Shown piece after piece: positions 16,261 to 24,688 of a stretch of DNA of 32,451 nucleotides. Source of the DNA: Candidatus Brocadiaceae bacterium (GTDB lineage Bacteria > Planctomycetota > Brocadiia > SM23-32). Under the pieces are notes generated by a model. That model worked only from the letters and a program-made list of their open reading frames with translations. It ran no database searches and had not been told where the DNA came from. Every line of letters begins with the position of its first letter. Positions within the stretch are counted from its first letter, which is position 1. The stretch covers positions 1 to 32,451 of the forward strand of contig PUMZ01000310.1 in NCBI GenBank assembly GCA_003551565.1. Reading direction: 5' to 3'. The position numbers and the translations under genes were made by a program.

Positions 16261-17411
16261 ATAACGTAGAAACCAAACACAGATTTAAAATAAGCGGTCC
16301 CGACAGTGCAAACATGACAAGGCATAACCATCGGCGCGATTCTGGATTCAGCCCAATCGGGTTCGTTTGCCGGTCATTGCTTGCAATTCTGATATGGATT
16401 CCGTGCGCAGCAAGCCTGCAGGCCAAAGATGACGCCGGATTCCGCACCGTGTGCGGCGACAGGGCAGCCGCAGCCGCTGAAACCGGCACGATGACAGTGC
16501 CCGGCGAAGACGGCTGGCTGTTTCTTGCGCGTGAACTGCGCCACATTGCAGCGGGAAAATTCTGGGGGGAGGATGCCGTCGAAGCCAGCCAGGCAACCCG
16601 TGCGCAAGACGCAGACCCGCTGCCTGCGATTCTCGACTTCAAGGAACAGCTGGATGAACTGGATATTGAGCTGATAATCGTGCCTGTGCCCCCCAAAGCG
16701 ATCATTTATCCCGACAAACTCACCGGGCATGATGTGGCGGAACCACCTGCAAGGCTTGACCCATTCCATGCAGAATTTTACGAGGAACTGCGTTCGCACG
16801 GAATCGAGGTGCTCGATTTGACCGATGATTTTCTACAGCTCCGTTGCACAGACAAAGGCCCCATGTACGCAAAACAGGACTCGCACTGGTCCGGAATAGC
16901 CTGCAATTTCACCTCTGAACGCCTGAGTGAAATCATCACTCAACGCGCATGGTACAACGAAATCGAGCCTGCCGAATTCGACTTCGAAACGAGCCCCGTC
17001 GAGATATCCGGCGATTTATGGCTAGCTATACAGGACGAGCACACGGGCAGGGAAGAACTGTCCTTGCGATTCGTAGGCAAACGCGAAGACGGCAGAATAT
17101 CCCCCATACAGCCCGACCGCAACAGTCCGGTGATACTGCTCGGCGACAGTCATACACTCGTCTATCACGCCGGAAGCGACATGCACGCCACAGGTGCGGG
17201 GCTTGCAGACCAGCTCGCCCTCGAACTTGGATTTCCCGTCGAGTTGATCGGTGTTCGCGGCTCGGGCGCAACGCCCGCACGCATCAACCTGTTCAGGCGC
17301 GGGAGGGCTAACCCGAACTACTTCAATGATAAAAAACTGATAATATGGTGTTTCAGCGCTCGCGAATTCACGGAAAGCGACGGCTGGCGGAAAGTTCCCG
17401 TTACCAGATAA
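16257..17411 (+). CDS. AlgX/AlgJ-like SGNH O-acetyltransferase (second copy)
   Basis: This 384-residue protein starts at ATG 16257, overlapping the preceding gene by four bases. An unusually long N-region (about 36 residues) precedes a hydrophobic export segment (C-R-S-L-L-A-I-L-I-W-I-P) ending near A-S-L-Q-A. The SGNH-like domain carries G-E-D-G-W-L-F-L, D-S-H-W (Asp208, His210) and L-L-G-D-S-H-T (Ser298). The pairing of one MBOAT with two different SGNH proteins parallels the AlgI/AlgJ/AlgX division, in which one protein relays acetyl and another transfers it to polymer. It ends the operon; only a weak AAAGC/GCTTT hairpin lies downstream near 17450. Catalytic residues appear intact. Confidence 0.9.
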   Translation: MNNVETKHRFKISGPDSANMTRHNHRRDSGFSPIGFVCRSLLAILIWIPCAASLQAKDDAGFRTVCGDRAAAAAETGTMTVPGEDGWLFLARELRHIAAGKFWGEDAVEASQATRAQDADPLPAILDFKEQLDELDIELIIVPVPPKAIIYPDKLTGHDVAEPPARLDPFHAEFYEELRSHGIEVLDLTDDFLQLRCTDKGPMYAKQDSHWSGIACNFTSERLSEIITQRAWYNEIEPAEFDFETSPVEISGDLWLAIQDEHTGREELSLRFVGKREDGRISPIQPDRNSPVILLGDSHTLVYHAGSDMHATGAGLADQLALELGFPVELIGVRGSGATPARINLFRRGRANPNYFNDKKLIIWCFSAREFTESDGWRKVPVTR

Positions 17412-17479
17412 GCCTTACATCTGTTAATGGATAAAACCACCTGATGGAAAGCTTAACCCGCTTTTATTAAACCAAAGAA

Positions 17480-17620
17480 GGCGTTTGTTTTTGCCACATC
17501 CGCACACTGGAACGCGTGGAAAAGCGGGCTATTGCCGGTCGGGGTCGTTGTCCGCGCCGTGGTAAATTTCTCCGGACTCGTCGATCAACGCCCGCCCGTG
17601 CTCGTATCCCGCGATCCGGC
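17480..17620. repeat. right copy of the direct repeat flanking the island
   Basis: It contains 49 bases of downstream sequence plus the stop codon and last 29 codons of the minus-strand gene at 17529-18806. Here the repeat is continuous with that gene's body, so this is the original copy. The partner is at 10047-10188. Confidence 0.9.
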
Positions 17621-18806
17621 CCTCCCACATGACCAGGAAACCGTCATCGTCGCCGCGGATTATGCTGAACTCGTCCAGCGAAACATGCTGCATGTGCATG
17701 AAGTGTTCTTCGGTCACGGAGAGATCGTCCATCGCGTCCGCATACGTGCCGTGCTCGGCAAAATGCATGCGCTGGAAGCTCCGTAACATGCCAAGCGCCA
17801 CCCTCACCTCCATCTCCCCGGACTGTTGCGCTGCGACCTGCACCCGGGCCTCCATGGCCCTTTGCCATGCCCCGGCGATCTCGTCGAGGCCACTGTCGAG
17901 CGAGAGCCTGAAACGGACCTCCCGTCCGATCAGATCGAGGGAAACCGCATCCGACATCCTTTCCGCCAGGTCGGGCTCAAACCCTGTGTCTTCCAGCATG
18001 GCCCTGAGTTCATCGAAGCCCTCCCTCGCCTCCCCATACATCGCACGTGCTTGCTGCTCTCCGGCGAATTCGACCGTAAAATGGGCTCTCACGCCGTCGC
18101 TGTCCGGTCCGATCAGGTCCAGCGCGAAGTCGGCGCCCCTCACTTCGTCATCCACCCCTTCCACCACCATCCATACCCGGGAATCGGTGTCGATTCCGGC
18201 CATGCGCGGGTGCGGCGACGCTGCGAGCGTATCGCCCGCATCCAATCGTCCGAGCGCTCTTGCGATCTCGTCTTCATCCGCCAACAGCACGTGCTCGGGG
18301 CCGATGTAGGCAATCGCCGGGGTGTCCCCGGGGCCATCGAACAGGTAAACATCGTGGTCTGCAAAGCGTTGCAGCTCGTAAGCAACATCTTCCTGTGCCG
18401 CCAGCTCATCCATCACATCCCTGAATCTGCTCTCCGGCAGGGCGGTATGGACGAGGACCGCCACACGGTCCGGATCGGGACCGAAGCGCCAGTTGAGATC
18501 GTAGCCGCAGAAAACGATCCGCCTGAACACCTCGTGCGGCTCCAGCCCAACCCCATATTTCTCCAGTCCCTCGAGCAATCCCGGCATCTGGCGACGGGCC
18601 ATATCCTCCATGGCTTTACGGACCGGAGGAAGGGCCATGAGGCTCCCGGAATCGACCGAGACCACCAGCTCCCCGCCGGAGGGCACGTAGGAGAGATGCG
18701 ACTCCCCGGCCCTTTCACCGTTATCGGCCGCGACCCCGTGCGCAAACATCACCGCAAACGCCCCAGCAACCAGCACCGGCAACACTTTCCATGGCAAACG
18801 CTTCAT
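17529..18806 (-). CDS. secreted protein, DUF3352-like body with pilin-like C-terminal tail
   Basis: The protein has 425 residues. ATG at 18806 has a strong AAGGAGGG site and opens a signal peptide (MKRLPWKVLPVLVAGAFA, cleavage near residue 27). Residues about 38-320 recall DUF3352-like secreted proteins (L-S-Y-V-P-S-G-G-E-L-V-V-S-V-D) with no catalytic motif. Residues about 330-425 resemble the C-terminal domain of type IV pilin-like proteins (L-R-S-F-Q-R-M-H-F-A-E-H-G-T-Y-A) but without the pilin N-terminal helix. It has its own promoter. Its last 29 codons are duplicated at 10097-10188. Gene is certain; both domain assignments are by resemblance only. Confidence 0.85.
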   Translation of the reverse strand: MKRLPWKVLPVLVAGAFAVMFAHGVAADNGERAGESHLSYVPSGGELVVSVDSGSLMALPPVRKAMEDMARRQMPGLLEGLEKYGVGLEPHEVFRRIVFCGYDLNWRFGPDPDRVAVLVHTALPESRFRDVMDELAAQEDVAYELQRFADHDVYLFDGPGDTPAIAYIGPEHVLLADEDEIARALGRLDAGDTLAASPHPRMAGIDTDSRVWMVVEGVDDEVRGADFALDLIGPDSDGVRAHFTVEFAGEQQARAMYGEAREGFDELRAMLEDTGFEPDLAERMSDAVSLDLIGREVRFRLSLDSGLDEIAGAWQRAMEARVQVAAQQSGEMEVRVALGMLRSFQRMHFAEHGTYADAMDDLSVTEEHFMHMQHVSLDEFSIIRGDDDGFLVMWEGRIAGYEHGRALIDESGEIYHGADNDPDRQ

Positions 18807-18866
18807 CGCAAAACCCTCCTTGAGGGAAAAAACCGATATGGACTGCCTGTCAGCTCGACGGCTTCT

Positions 18867-18894
18867 ATGATAACGTCAACAGCACATAAGTCAA
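18867..18894 (-). promoter_or_regulatory. sigma70 promoter for the gene at 17529-18806
   Basis: On the minus strand TTGACT (18894-18889), a 16-base spacer and TATCAT (18872-18867) lie about 60 bases upstream of the start at 18806. Confidence 0.6.
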
Positions 18895-18951
18895 GTCCCG
18901 CGTCCTTCGGAAACAGGCGGAGCTCCCCGGCAGCCTCCCGAACGGACGGAG

Positions 18952-20157
18952 TCATCGCGGGACATTATAACGCAAAAGGGGATGCGGTGCGCGTTCGATG
19001 ATATTCTTCACGCGGTAGATCAACTCCATCTCGACTTCGTCCGACGCCTCAATTTCGACAGGGAACCGGAGCGTCTTGTAATCCTGCCTCTCGTAATCGT
19101 GCGTGGAGTTCACCATTTTCCACTGTCCCTCCATATGCTGGATCACGTCAAGCACGGCCGCGGAATCGCGGAAGTTCTCGATTGTCACCACGTCCCTGCG
19201 CACCTCGTCGTACAGCACCGTGTTGCGGTTGTTGTCCCTGCGTATGTTGTCCCTGCGGGTCTCCATGCGCCGCTGCGTGACCACGATGTCGCGGCTGTTG
19301 CCGATATAGAGGCGCATTTCGTCGCCCACGGGGGGGAAACGCGCCATGTCCTCGCCCAGGAAGATGGTCGAGCCGTGCCCGTCGTGCTGGAAGACGCGCG
19401 CCTTGCCCGGCCAGAGCATATGCTCGCCGAGCCGGGAAGCGGCCGTATTCTCTATCACGTAATGCACGGGAATCCCGACGGCCTCGTCCTGGCGGTCCGG
19501 CTCGTGCGGCATCTCGGCGGAGTCCCATGTGAACTGTTTCACGATCGGGACCTCGTCGCGGTTGAAAAAAGAGACACGTTTGGTCTCCTCGTGCCGGGAG
19601 CCGGACTCGAACGCATCGCCGTAGCCCAGCAGCCATGTGGCGTGGCCGAAATCCTCTCCGGAAAAGTTGCGCAGCACCAAAAACGACTGCAGTCCGACCT
19701 GCGTCTCCTCCCTGTCGGCGACCGCCGTGTAGGTGACCATCTGGTCGATACCGTCGAGCAGGTAGCTGATCCGCACCGGCGCGTCGACCGCTTCGGCGCT
19801 GTGGACGTCCCAGACGAGCGCATCTTCGCCGGGCGGGTAACTGACCGCAAGCAGCGTCAGGGCGTCCGGATCGTCGGCAAGGGACTCGAAGCGTATGGAA
19901 CTTTCGTCGATTTTCACGCCTTTCCACGAGAAGTCCACCTGGTTCACGCCCTCCTGGAGCGTGAGCGTGCGCTCCTCCTGCACGAGCGCCACGTCGGGAT
20001 TGTCGAGGTTCACCACCACGTCTTCGCGGTCGGGAAGTGCGACCAGGCGCAGCCTGGCGAGCGCGGGAGCCGGCCGGACAAGGAGCAGGGCCGCAACGGC
20101 AGCGAGCAGCGCCGGATGTCCCGTTGTCTTCATCATCGTTATCATCGCTTTCATCAT
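18952..20157 (-). CDS. secreted DUF4139-like protein, short form (A)
   Basis: The protein has 401 residues from ATG at 20157, which follows CAGGAGA at a 6-base spacing. A signal peptide ends near residue 35 (A-P-A-L-A). The pattern L-P-D-R-E-D-V-V-V-N-L ... L-T-L-Q-E-G-V-N-Q-V-D-F-S-W ... D-E-S-S-I-R-F and the beta-rich remainder match DUF4139-type proteins lacking the coiled coil of the 6362-8140 protein. An Arg/Asn-rich stretch (about residues 290-315, with R-R-D-N repeated) looks like an exposed loop. It follows its paralogue after a 58-base gap and is probably co-transcribed. Function unknown. An upstream in-frame start at 20205 would precede the ribosome site and signal peptide. Confidence 0.85.
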   Translation of the reverse strand: MMKAMITMMKTTGHPALLAAVAALLLVRPAPALARLRLVALPDREDVVVNLDNPDVALVQEERTLTLQEGVNQVDFSWKGVKIDESSIRFESLADDPDALTLLAVSYPPGEDALVWDVHSAEAVDAPVRISYLLDGIDQMVTYTAVADREETQVGLQSFLVLRNFSGEDFGHATWLLGYGDAFESGSRHEETKRVSFFNRDEVPIVKQFTWDSAEMPHEPDRQDEAVGIPVHYVIENTAASRLGEHMLWPGKARVFQHDGHGSTIFLGEDMARFPPVGDEMRLYIGNSRDIVVTQRRMETRRDNIRRDNNRNTVLYDEVRRDVVTIENFRDSAAVLDVIQHMEGQWKMVNSTHDYERQDYKTLRFPVEIEASDEVEMELIYRVKNIIERAPHPLLRYNVPR

Positions 20158-20215
20158 GATCAATCTCCTGGTAAAAATGATCTGATCGGTGCACTGTTCC
20201 GTCACATGACCCGTC

Positions 20216-21550
20216 CTATCGCTGGTCGGCGCGTTCGCCGCGGTAGAGCCGGATGGTGTAAGTCAGAGTTGCGGTAGAATGCGGGTCGAGTTCGAGTTCG
20301 TATTCGAACGTGTTCTGATCGATGGTTTCGGGCCGTGACGGACCGGCGGCGTCTTCGATACGCCAGTGGTTCGTATCCACGTTGCGGCGGATCTCCACGA
20401 TCGCCGGGCGTTCGGACAGGTTGCGCACTTCGATCTCGTAGGTGCGCACCTCGTCGAAACCTTCGATTCTGCCGTCATTGTCGAACATGAAGTTTTCCTT
20501 GGCGAAGTCCATCAGAACCGGTTCAACGCCGACGTTGCGGGCCGGGCCGAGGTTGAGTTCCACCTCCTGGTCGACCGGTATGTAGCGCGTATCGTCGGCG
20601 CCGAGGTAGTGGAGCCGGTCGCCGTCTTCTGCGCGGCGGAAGACATTGATCGTGCCGTCCGGAAGCGGCGTCTCGCCGAGGTTGTGCTCTTCATCGTTGC
20701 TGAACCGCAGGAAACGCACGGTGTCATCGCCGAACCGTTCCTGTTCGAACTTGTAGAGGTTGACGACGCCCACGTCTTCGGCGTCGAAGGATTTCAGCCT
20801 TTTCGACCAGCCGTCACGTATGGTTTCCTTGCCGTCGATGGTGTAGAGGAAGTATTCGGAAAGCCCCTCCTTGATGATCTCCTTCGGTGCGGCCATCTCC
20901 CTGTCCTCCGCCATCATCGGCAGGGCCCTCGCCCTGTCCATAAACTCCATTCTCCGCCTGATCACCTCCGGCTCGGTCGCGTAGGGATCGGGGCGCCTGG
21001 CGAGGTCGGCGATTTTATCCAGCAGGTGGATCTCGCCCACCACCAGCCGCACCTGCGCGTTCTCGTAGTCCTCGCCGGAGTTGTTGGTGACCTTCACGTA
21101 TCCGTCCAGCGTCATGGTGGACTCATCCTCGCTGAGCGTTGCGATATAATAGGCGTCCCAGGTGAGGCCGGAGGTGAAGAAGGTGATTTCCATGGGCACC
21201 TCGCCGCTGATATCGGAGTGGATGTTCCAGACCCCGACGTTGCGCACGCGCGGCGGGTAGGTGATATCGAGCACGTGGATGCGGTCGGCATCGGCACGCG
21301 GCATCATATCGAGGCTGGTCGGGTCGATGAGCGTGCCGCTCCAGGCGAACTGGAGGCGGTTCTCGCCCTCGGAGAGCGTCAGCGGGCGCCGGTCGCGTGC
21401 GAGGGTGAGGTCGGCACTGTTATAGATGGTGAGCTGAACGCTTTCGCGTTCAGGCAGCGTGACGAGGTCGATGTTCCCGTAGGCAAGCGGACCTGCGGCT
21501 ACGGCCACGAAGAACGGCACAAGGCACAGACATACTTTGAGTCTTTTCAT
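20216..21550 (-). CDS. secreted DUF4139-like protein, short form (B)
   Basis: The protein has 444 residues from ATG at 21550, after AGGAGGAG. A signal peptide (MKRLKVCLCLVPFFVAVAAG) ends near residue 25. The opening I-D-L-V-T-L-P-E-R-E-S-V-Q-L-T-I-Y and L-T-L-S-E-G-E-N-R-L-Q-F-A-W-S-G-T-L-I-D-P-T-S-L are clearly paralogous to the 18952-20157 protein at the same positions. The DUF4139 signature W-D-A-Y-Y-I-A-T-L-S and V-T-N-N-S-G-E-D-Y-E-N-A follows. The two genes are a tandem duplication that has diverged widely. The 151 bases upstream contain CCGGAT/ATCCGG arms but no clear promoter. Function unknown; both proteins probably act in the periplasm or at the outer membrane. Confidence 0.88.
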   Translation of the reverse strand: MKRLKVCLCLVPFFVAVAAGPLAYGNIDLVTLPERESVQLTIYNSADLTLARDRRPLTLSEGENRLQFAWSGTLIDPTSLDMMPRADADRIHVLDITYPPRVRNVGVWNIHSDISGEVPMEITFFTSGLTWDAYYIATLSEDESTMTLDGYVKVTNNSGEDYENAQVRLVVGEIHLLDKIADLARRPDPYATEPEVIRRRMEFMDRARALPMMAEDREMAAPKEIIKEGLSEYFLYTIDGKETIRDGWSKRLKSFDAEDVGVVNLYKFEQERFGDDTVRFLRFSNDEEHNLGETPLPDGTINVFRRAEDGDRLHYLGADDTRYIPVDQEVELNLGPARNVGVEPVLMDFAKENFMFDNDGRIEGFDEVRTYEIEVRNLSERPAIVEIRRNVDTNHWRIEDAAGPSRPETIDQNTFEYELELDPHSTATLTYTIRLYRGERADQR

Positions 21551-21701
21551 CGTCCATCTCCTCCTGAAAAAAAACAGCATGGTCTTTCCGATCCGTCCGA
21601 TGGAGTACGGGAGAACCGTCATGCTCCGGATCTCCGCCCCTCATCCGGAGAGCGCCGCTGTGGTGTTAGACGCACAGGATGCGAAAATGTTCCGGGAAAC
21701 T

Positions 21702-23432
21702 TCATTGCAGCAGCCACACGGGGCGGTAGGGGCGGAGCGTGAAGGACGATGCGGGCTGTTTCTGCAGTTTTCCGGTGATGACGTCCCGCCATGGGCCGCT
21801 TCCGAAGTTTTCGGGGAGCGTCACGGAGACGGGTTCGCCGCTCAGGTTCGCCAGGCACAGCACGGTTTCTTCGCCGCCGGGGGAGGTTCGTTCGATGGCG
21901 AAGACTTCGTTCCCCAGCTCCGGCACGCTCTGGGCGCCGTCGGGGTGGAAAGCGGGATGCTGGGTGCGGCAGTGCAGGAGCCGCTTGTAGCGCCGGAACA
22001 CCCGGCAGCGCCTCGAGTCGTGGTCCTGCAGTTCTTTTTCGGTCTCATCGGCCCCGAGCCGGGAGCGGTTGATCGATCGCGCCCGGCCCGTGCGTTCGAC
22101 GGCCCGGACATCATTTCCGGTTCCCAGGAGGCTATGGATATAGACCGCCGGCACGCCCTTGAGGGCGAGCGCGATCGCCTGGGAGCAGAGGAAACGGTCG
22201 ATATCGCTCTCCTCATCATCGGAGTCGGGGTCGGAGAGTGCGTCGAAGTAGGTGATATTCAGTTCGTAGGGCTTCTCCTCTCCGTTTTCGGTGGTCCGGG
22301 TGGAGATTTCGCCCCCGCGCCGGCGGACATTTTCTATGAGCTGTTGCAATTCGTTCTCCGGTATCAGCCCTTCCAGGGGCCGTACGCCGATCCCGTCGTG
22401 GGATGCGGTGAAGTTGAAGAAGGTGCATCCTTCGGGAATTTCGGCATCGCTCAGCCCGGCGGCCCAGCGGGTGAGGTAGCGGCTGTTTCCGGTCAGTATT
22501 GCGTGCAGCAGCAGCGGAGGCAGGGGGAACTGGTAGACCATGTGCGCTTCGTCGCCGCCTCCGAAGTAGCTGATATTCTCATCATGGGGGACATTGGTCT
22601 CGGTAATAATGGTTGTTTCGGGAGCGATGAGTTCAACGAAATCGCGAATCAGCTTCACCACCTCGTGTGTTTCGGGCAGGTGGATGCAGCTTGTGCCGGG
22701 TTTCTTCCACATGAAAGCGACGGCATCGAGGCGTATCACCCGCATACCGCGGTCGATGTAGACCATGAGGATATCGAGAAACTCGAAGAGCACGTCCGGG
22801 TTGGAGAAATCCAGGTCGATCTGATCGTCGCTGAAGGTGGTCCACAGGTGCCGCAACCCGTCCCGGGTATGGACGGGGGTCAGGAGCGGGCGGCTGCGCG
22901 GCCGCACGACGGCGGAGAGGTCGTCGGCGGGGTCGGCTTCGATAAAATAATGTTTCTCCGGCATCAGTCCGGATGCATAGTCCCGGAACCACTGGCTGTG
23001 GCGCGAGACGTGGTTGATCACCAGATCGCCCATAAGCCGGAACCCGGTGGATATCGCTTTAATATCGTTCCACGTGCCCAGTGCGGGATTGACTTTTCTG
23101 TAATCGATCACCGAAAACCCGTCGTCCGAAGAATAGGGGAAGAAAGGCAGTATATGGACGGTATTGAACACGTCTTTGACGTATTTGTTCAGAAATCCGT
23201 GCAGTGTTGTCAGTGGTTTTTCCCCCTCGCTGCGCAGCGTATCCCCGTAGGTGATAAGGAACGCATCCTCGTGGCTCCACCGGTACGGGGTTGCGTCGGA
23301 CTCCCCGTCCAGCCCGTACCGACCCAGCATCATCTCAAGCCTTCTGAGGCACTGATCGGCCCCGTCCGGATACAGGCGCCGGAACCTTCCGTACATGCGC
23401 TCCAGGGAGCGGTAATATTGAATTTTTTTCAT
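21702..23432 (-). CDS. GH13_18 sugar phosphorylase, probably glucosylglycerate phosphorylase
   Basis: This 576-residue GH13 enzyme has the nucleophile in V-I-R-L-D-A-V-A-F (Asp236), the acid/base in I-T-E-T-N-V-P-H (Glu278) and the third carboxylate in A-S-H-D-G (Asp346). The family GH13_18 holds sucrose phosphorylase and relatives, which cleave alpha-glucosides with phosphate to give glucose 1-phosphate. At 576 residues it exceeds sucrose phosphorylase (about 490-500). The segments G-T-S-C-I-H-L-P-E-T-H and P-H-D-E-N-I-S-Y-F-G fit the glucosylglycerate-phosphorylase branch as I remember it. It is cytoplasmic, with no signal peptide. Its start overlaps the GT4 stop by one base (TGATG). Acceptor specificity is inferred from family memory, not proved. 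Confidence 0.9.
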   Translation of the reverse strand: MKKIQYYRSLERMYGRFRRLYPDGADQCLRRLEMMLGRYGLDGESDATPYRWSHEDAFLITYGDTLRSEGEKPLTTLHGFLNKYVKDVFNTVHILPFFPYSSDDGFSVIDYRKVNPALGTWNDIKAISTGFRLMGDLVINHVSRHSQWFRDYASGLMPEKHYFIEADPADDLSAVVRPRSRPLLTPVHTRDGLRHLWTTFSDDQIDLDFSNPDVLFEFLDILMVYIDRGMRVIRLDAVAFMWKKPGTSCIHLPETHEVVKLIRDFVELIAPETTIITETNVPHDENISYFGGGDEAHMVYQFPLPPLLLHAILTGNSRYLTRWAAGLSDAEIPEGCTFFNFTASHDGIGVRPLEGLIPENELQQLIENVRRRGGEISTRTTENGEEKPYELNITYFDALSDPDSDDEESDIDRFLCSQAIALALKGVPAVYIHSLLGTGNDVRAVERTGRARSINRSRLGADETEKELQDHDSRRCRVFRRYKRLLHCRTQHPAFHPDGAQSVPELGNEVFAIERTSPGGEETVLCLANLSGEPVSVTLPENFGSGPWRDVITGKLQKQPASSFTLRPYRPVWLLQ

Positions 23433-24688
23433 CAGATCCCTTTCACGTTGCTGATCAGAGTATCGAGTTTGTTATGGAGGACCGAATAGCTGTAGAACCG
23501 TTCGGCGAGGGCATAGTTATGGTCCACCATTTTATCCCTGAAGGTCCTGTTCTCCAGCACGCGCCGGACTTCTTCGACGACCTTTTGCGTTATTATCCCG
23601 TCCATAACCACGACCTGGAAGCCTTTCGGTTCGATATCGCGTGTGAAGATGGAATACCGGTTGACGACCATGGGGACGCGGTAATAGATTGCTTCAAGGA
23701 ACGCATTTCCAAAGCCTTCATAGAGGCTCGGATAAGTCACAAGGTCGGCATGCTGGTAGAGGTCCCAGAGGGTATAGACCTTCTGTCCTTTGCTGTTCAG
23801 GTGCCGGAACTCGCCGATGCGGGTTGATACGATGCGGAGGTCGACGTTGGCTTTGGCCGCCAGTTCGTGGACGGTGTCGGCGTACTCCATCCCTTCGTCC
23901 CCGGCTTCATGCGATATCACCAGCTTGTAACGGGGGTCGCCCAGTTCTTCCACCAGGTCGATGGAATGTTCTATGCCCTTTCTCGGTATGACCCGGGTCG
24001 GCTGGAGGATCATGATGTCCTCCTCGCCCAGACCGATCTGCTCGCGCACATCGGCACAGTAGGAATCGGGGGGGGAGGGCGGTTGTTCGAAGTTCAGCAC
24101 GTTCGGCACCAGCGTGGCCGGCACTCCCTTGCGCCAGGACAACTGTTCCCGAGCGGATTCATTGATGACCGCATGCTGCACATCCTCCAAACGCGGCGGG
24201 AAGGCCATGTCCAGGTAGTCGGAGACGGCATTGACCGAGAAGCGGTCGCGTTCCCAATAAAAATCGTGGTGGTGGACGATCGATGGCATTGCGGTCTCGT
24301 GAAGGTACTCGGTAATCGCTAAACCGAAAGGGACATGCATCGGTATGGTGAGGGCGTTTTCAACGACCAGAAAGCTGAGAGAAAACTTCCTGCAGAATTC
24401 GTCAAGCGATATTTTCAGGTAATCCGTTAGCTTCCTGATGCGGGCGTTGACCCGGGCGCTGCGGATCCTCCGCCCCCAGATGTGCCTGTTGATCCAGACG
24501 TTCTCGGGATGGTCGAAAAAAGCTTCCGGAACGCAATGGCTCACATCCGGATGCCTGTCCAGTTTTCCGCCATACCAGTAACTGATATGCTCGGAACTCC
24601 AGAAGACCTCGGCCCATTTTGCGCTCTCCAGGGACACGCCGTCGTTGCCTGCAAACCGTGTTGATACGAAACCGACTTTCTCAGCCAT
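23432..24688 (-). CDS. GT4-family glycosyltransferase
   Basis: This 418-residue, two-domain GT-B enzyme has an N-terminal V-S-T-R-F-A-G-N-D-G-V-S-L-E acceptor loop. The C-terminal GT4 donor site includes P-T-R-V-I-P-R-K-G and the E-x7-E motif in Y-E-G-F-G-N-A-F-L-E-A. ATG at 24688 was chosen because it follows GGTGAGGACA and the N-terminus aligns with GT4 starts. It lies eight bases inside the end of the upstream rseC gene. The one-base overlap with the phosphorylase gene implies a shared pathway, plausibly synthesis or turnover of a glucosylglycerate-type compatible solute (for example mannosylglucosylglycerate). The sugar donor is not determined. Confidence 0.9.
   Translation of the reverse strand: MAEKVGFVSTRFAGNDGVSLESAKWAEVFWSSEHISYWYGGKLDRHPDVSHCVPEAFFDHPENVWINRHIWGRRIRSARVNARIRKLTDYLKISLDEFCRKFSLSFLVVENALTIPMHVPFGLAITEYLHETAMPSIVHHHDFYWERDRFSVNAVSDYLDMAFPPRLEDVQHAVINESAREQLSWRKGVPATLVPNVLNFEQPPSPPDSYCADVREQIGLGEEDIMILQPTRVIPRKGIEHSIDLVEELGDPRYKLVISHEAGDEGMEYADTVHELAAKANVDLRIVSTRIGEFRHLNSKGQKVYTLWDLYQHADLVTYPSLYEGFGNAFLEAIYYRVPMVVNRYSIFTRDIEPKGFQVVVMDGIITQKVVEEVRRVLENRTFRDKMVDHNYALAERFYSYSVLHNKLDTLISNVKGI

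Larger units (their letters stand above)
10189..17479 (+). other. putative acquired O-acetylation island between direct repeats
   Basis: This 7.3-kb segment carries one promoter and four co-directional genes. It is bounded by direct repeats that are the 3' end of the gene on its right. Hand-counted GC is 45% at 10981-11040, 50% at 12301-12360 and 57% at 15121-15180, against 62% at 18481-18540 outside. The segment runs on the plus strand between minus-strand blocks. No integrase or transposase is inside, so mobility is inferred only from the repeat structure. Confidence 0.5.

Noticed and set aside
17440-17475. Possible terminator after the acetylation operon
   Set aside because: The AAAGC/GCTTT stem is five pairs, AT-rich, and lacks a proper T-run.
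9886-17477. AAACCAAAG near both repeats (9886 and 17469), possibly extending the duplication
   Set aside because: Only nine bases match, the flanking bases differ, and about 150 bases separate the left match from the repeat; chance is a sufficient explanation.
20366-23489. Very long plus-strand frames opposite the DUF4139 and phosphorylase genes
   Set aside because: They are antisense shadows; the minus frames carry signal peptides, ribosome sites and catalytic motifs.
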